NCBI GenBank assembly: GCA_965250215.1
Contig: CBDFNN010000004.1
Span: forward strand, 3,410,001 to 3,474,000
Direction of reading: 5' to 3'
DNA length: 64,000 nt
Origin: CBDFNN01 sp965250215
GTDB lineage: Bacteria > Bacteroidota > Rhodothermia > Rhodothermales > DATKEJ01
Positions within the stretch are counted from its first letter, which is position 1. Every line of letters starts with the position of its first letter. This document shows positions 17,300 through 26,907 of the stretch, piece by piece. The notes under the pieces are model-generated. The model was not told where the DNA came from, ran no database searches, and saw only the letters and a list, made by a program, of their open reading frames with translations. Position numbers and translations under genes: made by a program.

Positions 17300-18384
17300 G
17301 GCTTCCTGATCCTATTGAGATATCCCAGCTTCTTAAGGAATAGGAAGACAAGAATCGACATACAGATTACGATCAAAGTCGGTTTGACATTTGTCCAGGC
17401 GCTTTCTTGAGACATCGCAAGAAGCATCGCAAAGACTCCAAATACTATGCTGACCACGTAGAGTACGATGACCGTGTTTCGATGGGTCAAACCCAGTCTA
17501 TCCGTAATTTTATGATGAATGTGCTCTCGGTCTGCCTTGAATGGTGAGACCCCAGAAATTGTCCTTCTCACTACCGCCAAGGTTGTATCAAGAAGCGGGA
17601 GGCCCATGGCAATCAGGGGAATACAGATTGCTAGAACGGAAGTGGCTCTCTGAGCATGAGAGATGGAATACGTGGCCAAAAGGAGTCCCAGAAAAAGACT
17701 ACCCGAATCACCCATAAAGATTTTGGCGGGATTGAAATTATATTTCAGAAATCCAATCAACACTCCAGTAATAACAATGGCGACTGGAAGTTGGGTGACA
17801 ATACCCAAAATGAAAAACGACCAAGATAGGCTTCCGAAAATAATCACCAAAACGCCAGAAGCCAGTCCGTCAAGACCGTCTAGGAAATTAATAGCATTTA
17901 CAAGCCCCAGCATCCATACAAAAGATACTGTACCAGCGATCCAGGGCGGAAAATGAATTGTCGTGTCATAGAAGGGTATTTCCATTTCCTCCAACCGTAT
18001 TCCACCCAATACGAGTCCGAGTATTACCAGGGCCTGAATAAGCATTTTGGTTTTGAAATCAAGGTTCTTGATATCATCCCACAATCCAACCATGGCAAGA
18101 GCAAAGCAACCAAGCAGAACAGTAATATTTGGAAAGTAATAGAGATGACCGACATCAAAAACATATACGGCACTGAAATAGGTAACGGCGAGTCCTAGGT
18201 AAAAGGCAATGACAATTGCTATGCCGCCGATTCTTGGAATCGGGCTTGAATGGATCTTTCGTTCGACCGTGGGATGGTCATACAACGACCTCTTTTTTGA
18301 GAATTTGATCGCATATGGCGTCAAATATATTACCGATATCAATCCGGTAATAAATCCAAGTATTAGAGGGAGCAGATCTTGCAC
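17296..18384 (-). CDS. WecA/MraY-type undecaprenyl-phosphate sugar-phosphate transferase
   Basis: The 362-residue protein has about ten membrane helices. Family motifs are present: GLWDDIKNLDFKTK (DD near 103), NAINFLDGLDGLA, KIFMGDSGSLFLG and a HIHHKITDRLG cluster near 285. It transfers a HexNAc-1-phosphate (commonly GlcNAc-1-P) to undecaprenyl phosphate. Together with the PglC-like enzyme it gives the locus two independent initiating transferases. The start is GTG. It lies 17 bp downstream of the GT4 gene on the same strand. Confidence 0.93.
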   Translation of the reverse strand: MQDLLPLILGFITGLISVIYLTPYAIKFSKKRSLYDHPTVERKIHSSPIPRIGGIAIVIAFYLGLAVTYFSAVYVFDVGHLYYFPNITVLLGCFALAMVGLWDDIKNLDFKTKMLIQALVILGLVLGGIRLEEMEIPFYDTTIHFPPWIAGTVSFVWMLGLVNAINFLDGLDGLASGVLVIIFGSLSWSFFILGIVTQLPVAIVITGVLIGFLKYNFNPAKIFMGDSGSLFLGLLLATYSISHAQRATSVLAICIPLIAMGLPLLDTTLAVVRRTISGVSPFKADREHIHHKITDRLGLTHRNTVIVLYVVSIVFGVFAMLLAMSQESAWTNVKPTLIVICMSILVFLFLKKLGYLNRIRKP

Positions 18385-18401
18385 GCTAAGGCGTCTCGAC
18401 T

Positions 18402-19631
18402 TCAGTTTGTGATAAGTGTTTGCAAATCGCGGAGCATTGATATTGCAAGTGCATTTCTATCATGGTTTTTCTCGGCATATCGTCTACCGTTCTCCCCCAT
18501 TTCCTTGACTAAGGCAGGGGAGGCCTTCAGAGATTCAATTACTTTGATTAACTCAAGATGGTTCTCTGGCGTAAATACCACTCCTCCCTGAGATTCCCTA
18601 ATAATATCGGACGATTCGCCTAATAGTCCACAAATCATCGCCTTTGAGAGTGCCATAGCCTCGAAAATCTTTGACGGAATGACTTTCTCAAATTCCTTTG
18701 TATTTCGAAGATGAACTAGGAGCAGGGAACTGACCTCGATATAGGATCGGACTTCTTCTCTGGTTTTTTTCCCTAGGAAAAATACGTTTTCTAAACCACG
18801 TTCAGATGCCTCAAATCCTAACTTTTCCTTATTGGCTCCTTCACCAATCATCAAAAATACTACATTAGAATCGCGAATAATATCTGCAGCCTTTAGCACC
18901 ACTTCGAGTCCATGGGCCATTCCTATTGTCCCCACATAGGAGATTACGAGTTTATTCTCGAGATCGAGCTCCTCTGATATCTTGGATGTAGTCTCCTTAC
19001 TGAGATCTTGATCGAAGAGCGAAAAGTCGACACCGTTTTTAACAACGCGAATTTTCTCCCTAACTATTCCTTTTGAAACGATGTCCTCCTTAAATGAATT
19101 CGTGACAACAATGATCAGTTTCGCTCGACGATATAGGAATTTTTCAATTCCAGTTAGAAAAGCTAGAATAAGCTTAGAGTGCAAGGCTCCAACGGCAACA
19201 AGCGATTCAGGCCAGAGATCTCGTACTTCCATGACAAAAGGCTTTCTTCTAAAAAAACTCACGGCCCATCCCGAAATGGCGGTGAAAAACTGGGGGCTCG
19301 TAGCGACGACGACATCGAATTCCCCTCTAGAAAACACCGCTCTAAAGAATGAGGATATCATGAATGAAACGAAGGAAAGTGTCCGTAAGACGAAGCCCGA
19401 GTTGGCACTTATAAAGATCGGAACTCTAGCTAGCTCTACTCCATCAACCACGCTGCTCGAAAACCAGTTTTTGTAGCCGTCGTGAACCCGGCCTTCAGGG
19501 TAATTCGGATTCGCCGTAATTATTCGAACTTCGTTACCATTTTGGGCCCAAACCTTGGCATGCTCGGAGGTCCGAATGGCTGGTGCATTGACTTCCGGGG
19601 GAAAATTGTGAGTAATGAAAAGAATGTTCAA
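18402..19631 (-). CDS. GT4-family glycosyltransferase (WbuB-like)
   Basis: This 409-residue GT-B enzyme has an N-terminal domain with FITHNFPPEVNAPAIR and a C-terminal nucleotide-sugar domain with ISYVGTIGMAHGL and the E-x7-E region PSKIFEAMALSKA. It adds a sugar, probably N-acetyl-fucosamine or a similar residue, to a lipid-linked intermediate; WbuB-like enzymes are frequent partners of WecA. The start is TTG. It is divergent from the dehydrogenase at 19901; the 269 bp between them hold no other gene and presumably both promoters. Confidence 0.9.
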   Translation of the reverse strand: MNILFITHNFPPEVNAPAIRTSEHAKVWAQNGNEVRIITANPNYPEGRVHDGYKNWFSSSVVDGVELARVPIFISANSGFVLRTLSFVSFMISSFFRAVFSRGEFDVVVATSPQFFTAISGWAVSFFRRKPFVMEVRDLWPESLVAVGALHSKLILAFLTGIEKFLYRRAKLIIVVTNSFKEDIVSKGIVREKIRVVKNGVDFSLFDQDLSKETTSKISEELDLENKLVISYVGTIGMAHGLEVVLKAADIIRDSNVVFLMIGEGANKEKLGFEASERGLENVFFLGKKTREEVRSYIEVSSLLLVHLRNTKEFEKVIPSKIFEAMALSKAMICGLLGESSDIIRESQGGVVFTPENHLELIKVIESLKASPALVKEMGENGRRYAEKNHDRNALAISMLRDLQTLITN

Positions 19632-19900
19632 ACTTCGTGCAGGTGGGAAATCGAAGACTTAAGTCCTGAAAGAGCCTTGGCATTGGCCTTTCGTGATGCC
19701 CAAATATGAGGAAGAAATAGTTCAGACTTTTCGAAAAACTGACAAAGCCCAAAGACCTAGTGAAAATAAGAAAGAATCAGGTCAATCTTTTTCTCCATTT
19801 AGGCAACACATCAAAGCATTCGGTATTTAAAGGCTTCATCACTTTTTTTGTCAAAGAGTCTGACCGCCGTTCCAAATTTAAGACTCAATATATAATTGAA

Positions 19901-21289
19901 ATGGAGATCGCTTCTCAAACTACTCATTCTTCTAGTGAGCCATTATCGGACTTGATCCAGAAAATAGAGACGAAGTCAGCCGTAATTGGTGTTGTTGGTC
20001 TTGGATATGTCGGGCTTCCTTTAGCAGTTGAGTATGCCACTCTTGGATTCCAAACTATTGGAATTGATCTAAACAAAGAAAAAATTCTAAGGCTGAACGC
20101 CGGGCAAAATTACATTCAGGATGTTGGAGACGAGGATCTTCGAACCGCGGTTGAAAAAGGACTCCTTGTTGGTGAAGATGACTTTGCCCGAGGAGCTGAG
20201 GCCGACATCTACTATATCTGCGTGCCAACGCCGGTAACAAGTCATAAAGACCCGGACACAAAGTACATCGAATCCGTCGCGGAAGAATTGGCGGCGACTA
20301 TTAGACCCGGACAGCTTTTCATTTTGAAAAGCACGACCTATCCAAACACGACGGAAGGACTCGTTCTTCCTATTCTCGAGGCAGAGGCTTCAAAAAAAGG
20401 CTTGAAGTTGGGAATCGACTTCTTCCTAGCCTTCAGCCCGGAAAGAATTGATCCAGGCAATCAGACCTTTACAACCGCCAATACTCCAGTGGTTGTTGGA
20501 GGTGTTACCCCGGCATGTTTGGAAGCTGCAGACAGGGCACTAAAGGAAATCGTGGTGCAAACCCACAGAGTTTCTAGTCCTAAGGTGGCAGAGATGGAGA
20601 AATTGTTAGAGAATACTTTTCGATCCGTCAATATCGCACTTGTAAACGAGCTTGCTCAATTGTGCGATCGAATGGGCGGAGTTTCAATGTGGGAGGTAGT
20701 CGAAGCTGCGGCTACTAAGCCTTTCGGCTTTATGCCATTCTTCCCCGGCCCTGGTCTTGGTGGTCATTGTATTCCAGTTGATCCTTACTATCTCAGCTGG
20801 ATGGCACGACATTATGACTTTGAGACAAACTTCATTACGCTTTCAGCAAGAGTGAACGATCAGATGCCCTTCTATGTCGCCGATGCCGTAATCCAAGAAA
20901 TTGCAGAGCAGCCCGTTCGAATGGGTGATGCCAAAGTTTTAATCTTGGGTGTGGCTTTCAAAAGAGATGTGGATGACGTGAGGCATTCCCCGGCTCTGAA
21001 AATCATCGAAATTCTGAGAAACAAAGGAGTTGAAAACTTGAGTTTCCATGATACCTTTGCCGAATCTGTGAAGGTTTCCACTTCGAAAGGAGAACTAGAT
21101 ATGAAGTCCATAGATTTGACGAAGGAAGCTCTACAAGAGCATCATGTTGTTGTCATTATCACGGACCATCAATCCGTCAATTATGGACTAGTTGCCGAGC
21201 ACGCTAGGGCGATCGTTGACACCCGAAATGCAATGGCCAAACTTCCTCACAGCAAAGACAAGGTCAGATTGATCGGAGGAGGTAACTAA
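19901..21289 (+). CDS. UDP-N-acetyl-D-glucosamine/galactosamine 6-dehydrogenase (WbpA type)
   Basis: The protein has 462 residues when started at ATG 19901; a frame extending to 19760 adds 47 non-conserved residues. It has the NAD motif VVGLGYVGLPLA (31-42), KSTTYPNTTEG, AFSPERIDPGN, and the catalytic Cys290 in PGLGGHCIPVDPYY. The segment PFGFMPFFPGPGLGG is characteristic of WbpA-type enzymes that oxidise UDP-HexNAc rather than UDP-glucose. The product, a UDP-HexNAc uronic acid, would be the acidic sugar of the polymer and fits the lyase and WbpD-like genes nearby. Confidence 0.93.
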   Translation: MEIASQTTHSSSEPLSDLIQKIETKSAVIGVVGLGYVGLPLAVEYATLGFQTIGIDLNKEKILRLNAGQNYIQDVGDEDLRTAVEKGLLVGEDDFARGAEADIYYICVPTPVTSHKDPDTKYIESVAEELAATIRPGQLFILKSTTYPNTTEGLVLPILEAEASKKGLKLGIDFFLAFSPERIDPGNQTFTTANTPVVVGGVTPACLEAADRALKEIVVQTHRVSSPKVAEMEKLLENTFRSVNIALVNELAQLCDRMGGVSMWEVVEAAATKPFGFMPFFPGPGLGGHCIPVDPYYLSWMARHYDFETNFITLSARVNDQMPFYVADAVIQEIAEQPVRMGDAKVLILGVAFKRDVDDVRHSPALKIIEILRNKGVENLSFHDTFAESVKVSTSKGELDMKSIDLTKEALQEHHVVVIITDHQSVNYGLVAEHARAIVDTRNAMAKLPHSKDKVRLIGGGN

Positions 21290-21422
21290 ACCACTTCCCG
21301 TCAGATATAGGAATCAAGCGAGCAGTGGATAGATGAGTTAAGTATTCCGAACTTGAATTTTTAGTGGCAAAAGATCTCTATGGCTATGGCCGCTGGTAGT
21401 CTTGCACCAGATAAATTCAGAA

Positions 21423-23141
21423 TTAATATCTGGCCGACTGGAAAGGAACGCCCCATCTAAACCCCATCGTTGGCATAAGATACCAGGAAGTATCTTGCTC
21501 ACCATCGAAGATGGACTCTAAGTGGACGGCCGCTTCAGCAAAAAAGCTGGGCATTAATTCGTAGCTCAGATGTCCTTCAAGAAGAAATAAATTCTGTGGG
21601 ACTCCTTGAAGTAATCTATGTCCAAGTTCGTCTTCTCGGCCTTCTCCGTATGGAATAAGTGGATCACCTCCGAGATTTTCGTCATCGGGATTTCGACCAC
21701 GGATCGTCATCGCCATATTTAGCCCGACATATAGAACCGGAGTTGGCCGTAGATTTACGAATAAAGCAACGTCTTCAGAGTTTGGGCCCGCGGGATGACT
21801 AAGCAAATCATTAGCATGGACGTAGCCTTGTGAAGCAAGTCTGTGACTAAAAGTAAATGGTCGTGATCTCGTGTATTCCATTCGTACAGACGAATTAGAA
21901 GGTAGAATTGGAACAGGATCTACTATATGAAATCCTGCCAACCAGCTCCATTTATTTGCCCACCATCCATCTCGTGGTCGCCTGAGCTGGCTGATTGAGA
22001 ACTCGTCCAGCATGAATTGACCATAGAACTGAAGACCAGGTCTTACCTTCCAACTGAGATCCCCGCCGATAAAAGCATTTCCCGATCCTCCCCTATCGAT
22101 CTCAACAGACCTATAGAAGATTACAGGATTGAAATAACTGAAATCAACCGTCCCTTGGCTCGAAGAACTATCTTGACCAACGATTACCGTTTCAAACAGG
22201 CCTAGTTGGATGTTTTCAGTAGCATTGAACGCAAGTCGGTGAAAAGCGCCAAATTTTCTAGGGATCGCGTTATCAAAGAAATACTCTCCGTCGGGAAGAG
22301 TTGAGTGGTCTGAAAAAGCCGACCACAAATTCGTGTACTGCACCTTTCCGACTGTCGTTCTCAATTGAAACTGATCGTAGACCGGAGCATAGCTCGAGAG
22401 TTGAACGCTGCCTCTTCCAGTTCCCCAGTGATTTCGATCTCTTCCAAATCTAATTTCGAAATATTTTGCCTTCAAACCAACAACACCGGTGCCATTGAAG
22501 TAGTCATAAGCAGGATTCGAACCACTCTCTGTGTCGAACTTTACCACCCCTTGTCTTGGTGCCGTTTGATTGTTGAAAAGGGGAAATCCCGGAATTCTTT
22601 GATTTTCTTCGATGCGACTTTCAAAGAAAAGATATTTACCGATTGAGCCAGCAATACGAAGTCCCCTTGTATTGCGATAAAACAAACGTGCGCCATTCGC
22701 GCTCTCTGAAATACCACCTCTGGTCCCGGGTCCAAGGACTGTATAGAGAATTGGATTTAGCTGAAAATTGTAATCATCACCTACCCACGAAACTAGATCT
22801 CTCCCATTTCTGAAAATGGAGCTTCTTTCGCCTTTGAGCCATTTGGCGAGAGGATGTAGGCGCTTCCCTCTGAACTGGCTTAGGACGATCTGATCGTCTT
22901 CCGACATTGATTCACGCTTTGCATAGAGTGAGTCAAGGTAGATTTGGACTTGATATTTCGAAAGTGGTTGATGAGTTAAATGAGCTCCAGAAAGATTCCC
23001 TAGTAGGTGTTGCCTCTCAAGAAAATACTGAACCTCATCCCCTACTCGAATAACTCCATCCTCTTGCGCCATCAAGTCATAACTTGATGTTAGTAAAAGG
23101 ATTGAAAGCAAGGTTAAGATCGATGCGATTGGTCGATTCAA
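21423..23141 (-). CDS. capsule assembly Wzi-family outer membrane protein
   Basis: The 572-residue exported protein has a signal peptide (about 1-25, ending LMAQE) and an outer-membrane beta-barrel rich in alternating aromatic strands (FRWGVPFQSARY at the end, RFGRDRNHWGTG in the middle). Conserved features such as GRDRNHWG and the Asp/Arg-rich N-terminal helix fit the Caps_assemb_Wzi family, which anchors capsule to the cell surface. The start is TTG 23141, because the next Met (residue 24) would remove the signal peptide. No Wza, Wzc, Wzx or Wzy accompanies it here. Confidence 0.85.
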   Translation of the reverse strand: MNRPIASILTLLSILLLTSSYDLMAQEDGVIRVGDEVQYFLERQHLLGNLSGAHLTHQPLSKYQVQIYLDSLYAKRESMSEDDQIVLSQFRGKRLHPLAKWLKGERSSIFRNGRDLVSWVGDDYNFQLNPILYTVLGPGTRGGISESANGARLFYRNTRGLRIAGSIGKYLFFESRIEENQRIPGFPLFNNQTAPRQGVVKFDTESGSNPAYDYFNGTGVVGLKAKYFEIRFGRDRNHWGTGRGSVQLSSYAPVYDQFQLRTTVGKVQYTNLWSAFSDHSTLPDGEYFFDNAIPRKFGAFHRLAFNATENIQLGLFETVIVGQDSSSSQGTVDFSYFNPVIFYRSVEIDRGGSGNAFIGGDLSWKVRPGLQFYGQFMLDEFSISQLRRPRDGWWANKWSWLAGFHIVDPVPILPSNSSVRMEYTRSRPFTFSHRLASQGYVHANDLLSHPAGPNSEDVALFVNLRPTPVLYVGLNMAMTIRGRNPDDENLGGDPLIPYGEGREDELGHRLLQGVPQNLFLLEGHLSYELMPSFFAEAAVHLESIFDGEQDTSWYLMPTMGFRWGVPFQSARY

Positions 23142-23213
23142 TGTGCTTCAATTAACGGAGTGGATAAGCTTTCCATAATAAGACAACTAAGACTGACGTG
23201 GCGCAGCTTTCAG

Positions 23214-23957
23214 CTATTCCTTGTTTGAAAGTTTCTGCTTTTCAGGTACAGACCTCAATACCTTGGCAGGGATTCCAGCATAAATCATTTCACCTTCAAT
23301 ATTTTTTGTTAAAACGGCACCGGCGGCAACGACGGCTTCTGACGCCACTCTTCTACCTGGTAAGATTACAGCACCTACCCCTATCCGACATGCATCTGCA
23401 AAATGGGCGCCATCAAAATGATCAAATCTCTCCTTTGTCCTTCCCATGAAATTATCGTTGCTGGTCAATACTCCAGGTGCAATAAAAACATGGTCGCCTA
23501 CATTTGAGTAGGCCGTCAAATAGGCGTTTGTTTCTAGTTTACAAAATGAGCCAATCTTGCAGTGATTTTCGACCGCTACTCCACGACCTATAATCGTTCT
23601 CTTTCCGATCGAGACATTTTCGCGGATACTTGCTAGATCAGCAACGAGAACTTCATCATCAATTTCGCAACCTCGATAGATTGAAACCTGTGCGCCAACA
23701 AGGCAATTATTGCCTATCCGGCAGGGTATCAATGAGGAGTCACTCGTGGTCGCACTATTGATGGACGTCATCGGAGTTTTTCCGATAATGCTATGACTAT
23801 CTATTCGAACCCCTGAGCCTATGATGCTTCCTTTCTTAATAACTACATGATGATCGACGACACATCCATCACCCAATATCACACCATCTTCGATCACGCA
23901 GAATTCGCCAAGAGAGACATTTTCACCAATTTGAGCCGTTTTTGAAATACTTGTCAT
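23214..23957 (-). CDS. WbpD-like hexapeptide-repeat acyltransferase
   Basis: The 247-residue left-handed beta-helix protein has an almost unbroken run of hexapeptide turns from residue 8 to 150 and a C-terminal AGIPAKVLR. The segment VFIAPGVLTSNDNFMGR resembles the loop of UDP-2-acetamido-3-amino-uronate N-acetyltransferases (WbpD). With the WbpA-type dehydrogenase this suggests a 2,3-diamino-uronic acid. ATG 23957 overlaps the stop of the HAD gene as ATGA, a sign of translational coupling; the frame also opens 13 codons earlier, within the HAD gene. Confidence 0.85.
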   Translation of the reverse strand: MTSISKTAQIGENVSLGEFCVIEDGVILGDGCVVDHHVVIKKGSIIGSGVRIDSHSIIGKTPMTSINSATTSDSSLIPCRIGNNCLVGAQVSIYRGCEIDDEVLVADLASIRENVSIGKRTIIGRGVAVENHCKIGSFCKLETNAYLTAYSNVGDHVFIAPGVLTSNDNFMGRTKERFDHFDGAHFADACRIGVGAVILPGRRVASEAVVAAGAVLTKNIEGEMIYAGIPAKVLRSVPEKQKLSNKE

Positions 23958-24679
23958 TTGTTGTCCGATGTTAATACTAAGCTCAGTTCGTCCCAAGAAT
24001 TACAAACATAATTTGGAACTGGACCTGCGAAATCGTCTGCCCGAATTCCGGTATAAAGCGCCGATATCCAACCAGCCATATTTGCGCCCTTAATATCAGT
24101 TCTGAGTAAATCACCGACATGCAGGCATTGATTTGCCTCAAAACCAAAACGCTCCCGAATCAAATTAAAAACGGCAATGTCGGGCTTCGATTTCCCAACT
24201 TCGTCCGAAAAAGCGTGAAAATCGAAATATTTACCTATCCCCTTATGATCTAGATACTCCTTGATAACTTGTCCAGGAGAAAACTGGGTATCGGAAATGA
24301 TCGCAAACTTGAAATCTTGGTCGTGTCGTGCAAGAAAACTCTCTATTCCGTCTGAAAGTCTAGGAGGCCCATCAAGAAGTGAACGCTCAAATATCGTATT
24401 CATCTGGGAGAGCTCTTCGTCGAAAAGATGAATTCCTAGGTCCTCAAAAATAGTCTGGGTCAAGACCCTTGTCGGAGGTGTCTTATGTTCATTTTCCCAA
24501 GTAGCGTGGAAAAATTCATCTGCCACTTTAAAGGCTCTAGATATTAGGTCATCGTCAACAAAAACACCTTCAATGGCAGCAGTTTTGTAAATACTGTCGT
24601 AGCGAGTCTTTTTTCTGGAAGTTGCATTGACCGAAGAGTCTACAATTGTACTCCAAAAGTCTAAGCTGACCAGTTTAAT
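23954..24679 (-). CDS. HAD-superfamily protein with non-canonical start
   Basis: The frame encodes 241 residues if begun at ATT 24679, or 239 from CTG 24673. The first standard start, GTG 24526, would give only 190 residues and delete HAD motif I. The upstream 51 codons read smoothly and contain KLVSLDFWSTIVDSS, motif I with the nucleophile Asp but Trp where phosphatases carry the second Asp. Motif II is AIISDTQ, the Lys is in SDEVGKSKPD, and motif IV is LHVGDLLRTD. A stop lies 13 codons before the ATT. It is coupled to the acyltransferase gene by an ATGA overlap and probably acts in sugar-nucleotide or acyl-sugar synthesis. Confidence 0.75.
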   Translation of the reverse strand: MKLVSLDFWSTIVDSSVNATSRKKTRYDSIYKTAAIEGVFVDDDLISRAFKVADEFFHATWENEHKTPPTRVLTQTIFEDLGIHLFDEELSQMNTIFERSLLDGPPRLSDGIESFLARHDQDFKFAIISDTQFSPGQVIKEYLDHKGIGKYFDFHAFSDEVGKSKPDIAVFNLIRERFGFEANQCLHVGDLLRTDIKGANMAGWISALYTGIRADDFAGPVPNYVCNSWDELSLVLTSDNK

Positions 24680-24784
24680 GTCTGAATTATTGATGGTCTT
24701 AGGGATTTGATTTTACTAGCAAGATCGGTCTGGTAGAAAACCGACTTTCGAATATTGGCATTAATAGAAGAACATAATAGTAAT

Positions 24785-24815
24785 AAAAAAGACCCGTCCA
24801 AAAATGGACGGGTCT
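24785..24815 (-). terminator. strong intrinsic terminator of the TPR gene
   Basis: GACCCGTCC (24791-24799) and GGACGGGTC (24806-24814) form a perfect 9-bp stem with a 6-nt loop; on the minus strand it is followed by six T residues (24790-24785). It ends the unit containing the TPR gene. Bases 24680-24784 hold no gene that I can see. Confidence 0.92.
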
Positions 24816-24896
24816 AAAATATTTCGCCTAATTCTAGGTCCGGCTGTCGACTATATCCAGTGCTTGGAATTAGGTCGAGAGTTGGAGCACAAAAAA

Positions 24897-25736
24897 TTAG
24901 TTGGAGCCACCAAGAGCATCTACTTCATGTTTTGCTCGAGCTGCAAACTCTCCAAAAGCTGCATTGGCAAAGGCGACTTTAGCTTCTTCAAATCTATTAA
25001 GATTCTTTAGAGCGGTACCTTTCTCAAACTCAATCGGTGCTTTTTTAGATTTTGATCCTGACTCCAGCTCCAGAGCTTTCTCACAAGAAGCCAAGGCCGC
25101 AGCAGAATCTCCAAGTTGATTGTGGCTATAGGCAAGATAGTAGTGCGCTTTTGAAGTATCTGAATACTTGAGCTGAAGGTTGGCTAGCCGAATGACTTCA
25201 GTGTAATTCTCATCTTTCATTGCATTCGCAGCGAAACCTTCTGTTTGCGATCTGCATGACTTCCAATCCTTCAATTTGCCCGCTTTGTTGGCTAATTCAG
25301 CACATTGAGAGTAGGCTTCCATTGACGCTTCAACATTTCCACGTTGTTTCTCAACGATTGCCATTCCTTGGTGATGTTTGTGATAATTGCCACAAATTGC
25401 CATGCCAGCTTTGAAGTCAGACTCAGCTCCGGCTACATCATCTTTCTTGAGTTTTCTAGATCCGGTGTTGTAATAAAGTTTACAAAGATACTTGTCGGCC
25501 TTTCCTGCGATCGCCTTGTCTCCCTTTGCATTAGCTACTTTCTTTGCCGCATTAAAGTCTACGATTGCCTGAGTATAGTCTTTAGCTTTGGCCGTCGCTA
25601 GTGCCTTATTGTATGCTTCTGCTACCTCTTTGTCACTCTTTTGTGCGCTTACTTCTTGCGTGTTTAATACGAAGACAGAAAGGACAAATGCGACGGACAG
25701 GGCAATTAACTTCCTTGATAGGATTGTCATTTTCAT
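24897..25736 (-). CDS. exported tetratricopeptide-repeat protein
   Basis: The protein has 279 residues from ATG 25736. A signal peptide (KLIALSVAFVLSVFVL, ending VSAQ) precedes about five TPR units: AYNKALATAKAKDYTQAI near 45, ADSDFKAGMAICG-type units, and SHNQLGDSAAALASCEKAL and FEKGTALKNLNRFEEAKVAF near the C-terminus. TPR arrays scaffold protein complexes; no enzyme domain is seen. The frame extends upstream by 26 residues that lack signal character, so the later Met is preferred. It is transcribed behind the LOG gene with an 82-bp gap and ends at a strong terminator. Confidence 0.85.
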   Translation of the reverse strand: MKMTILSRKLIALSVAFVLSVFVLNTQEVSAQKSDKEVAEAYNKALATAKAKDYTQAIVDFNAAKKVANAKGDKAIAGKADKYLCKLYYNTGSRKLKKDDVAGAESDFKAGMAICGNYHKHHQGMAIVEKQRGNVEASMEAYSQCAELANKAGKLKDWKSCRSQTEGFAANAMKDENYTEVIRLANLQLKYSDTSKAHYYLAYSHNQLGDSAAALASCEKALELESGSKSKKAPIEFEKGTALKNLNRFEEAKVAFANAAFGEFAARAKHEVDALGGSN

Positions 25737-25818
25737 TGTTGCGTTGTCTGTTTGTTTGTTAGATGAATTCGAACAATTGCCGTGCACTATCGAGCACACA
25801 TCAAAACCTCCCAAAATA

Positions 25819-26553
25819 TTAGAAATTGGGTAGTAATTGCGAATGTTCTTTGTAAAAATTTGTTACAATCGCGACGGCCTCCTCCGGCTCGTCACAAACG
25901 TGAAAAAGGTCGAGATCAGGTTCCGATATACGCCCGTCTCTGAGTAAGGTCTCTTTAATCCAATCAACTAGTCCACTCCAATATCTCGTTCCTAGCAATA
26001 CGATTGGAAATTTCTTTGCTTTTTTTGTCTGCACAAGAGTTAAAGCTTCAAACAGTTCGTCCAAGGTACCAAATCCACCCGGTAAGACAATGAATCCCTG
26101 TGCATACTTGACGAACATAACCTTTCGAACGAAAAAATAGTTGAATTCAAGTTCCTTGTCTGCGTCTATATGTGGATTTAGACTCTGCTCAAATGGGAGA
26201 TCTATTCCAAGGCCAACTGAAACACCCTTTGCGTTTTGAGCTCCTAGATTTGCAGCCTCCATTATTCCTGGTCCGCCTCCTGTTATTACACCGAATCCTG
26301 AATGGACGATTAGCTCAGCTGTTTTGACCGCTTTTTGATAGTCAGGATGTTCGCTTCTAGTTCTAGCGGAACCAAAAATGGATATGCAAGGACCTACCTC
26401 AGACATGGTGTGAAAACCGTCTGTGAACTCAGCCATGATCCTGAAAATGCTCCAGGTATCTTTGAGAGTCTTTTGCTCCCAATTCGCATTCCGTCGATCG
26501 AATTGCTTCTGCTGTATTTCTTCCAAGTAAGTATGTATTGCTATTTCCGACAA
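25819..26553 (-). CDS. LOG family protein (TIGR00730)
   Basis: This 244-residue Rossmann-like protein has both diagnostic motifs: GGGPGIMEAANLGA (about 92-105) and PGGFGTLDELFE (about 157-168), which bind the phosphoribosyl nucleotide. Characterised members (lysine decarboxylase-like, LonelyGuy) release the base from N6-modified AMP, producing cytokinins in plants and clearing nucleotides in bacteria. The start is TTG; the next Met is about 38 residues downstream. It is divergent from the nucleotidyltransferase gene. Confidence 0.9.
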   Translation of the reverse strand: MSEIAIHTYLEEIQQKQFDRRNANWEQKTLKDTWSIFRIMAEFTDGFHTMSEVGPCISIFGSARTRSEHPDYQKAVKTAELIVHSGFGVITGGGPGIMEAANLGAQNAKGVSVGLGIDLPFEQSLNPHIDADKELEFNYFFVRKVMFVKYAQGFIVLPGGFGTLDELFEALTLVQTKKAKKFPIVLLGTRYWSGLVDWIKETLLRDGRISEPDLDLFHVCDEPEEAVAIVTNFYKEHSQLLPNF

Positions 26554-26907
26554 AATTGGACGCAGTGCTTGCTGTTGAGATTCCTTAAATCGACAAAAGT
26601 GTCTTATTTAACTGTGATAATGACAATCTCCATGCCAAGTCCGGTTGATTCGGCAGTTAAATAGACAAAGGTCTCAATTGTAGCGGTATTATTGCGAAGA
26701 TTCGAGAAATCCTCCCAGAATGGGTGATAATCTCTCTGCTGTTGAAAATACAGTGGCTAGTATTTAATACAAAGGCTTTTCGTTATGTACTAAATATTAC
26801 CTGAAAGGTAAGTCAGAGAAGGCATAATCGATTCCTGCAAGTGTTGAACTCCCAACTTCTACCTGCGTATAGCTCGAAAACGAATTCCCTTACCAAAATC
26901 CCCACTG
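26554..26907. promoter_or_regulatory. divergent intergenic region with a perfect small palindrome
   Basis: These 354 bases between the divergent LOG and nucleotidyltransferase genes hold no convincing gene. The visible structure is TTACCT-GAA-AGGTAA at 26797-26811, a perfect 6-bp inverted repeat about 100 bp before the nucleotidyltransferase start. A smaller GACA-aaag-TGTC lies near 26599. Either could be an operator or a weak transcript hairpin. I cannot place promoters with confidence. Confidence 0.4.
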
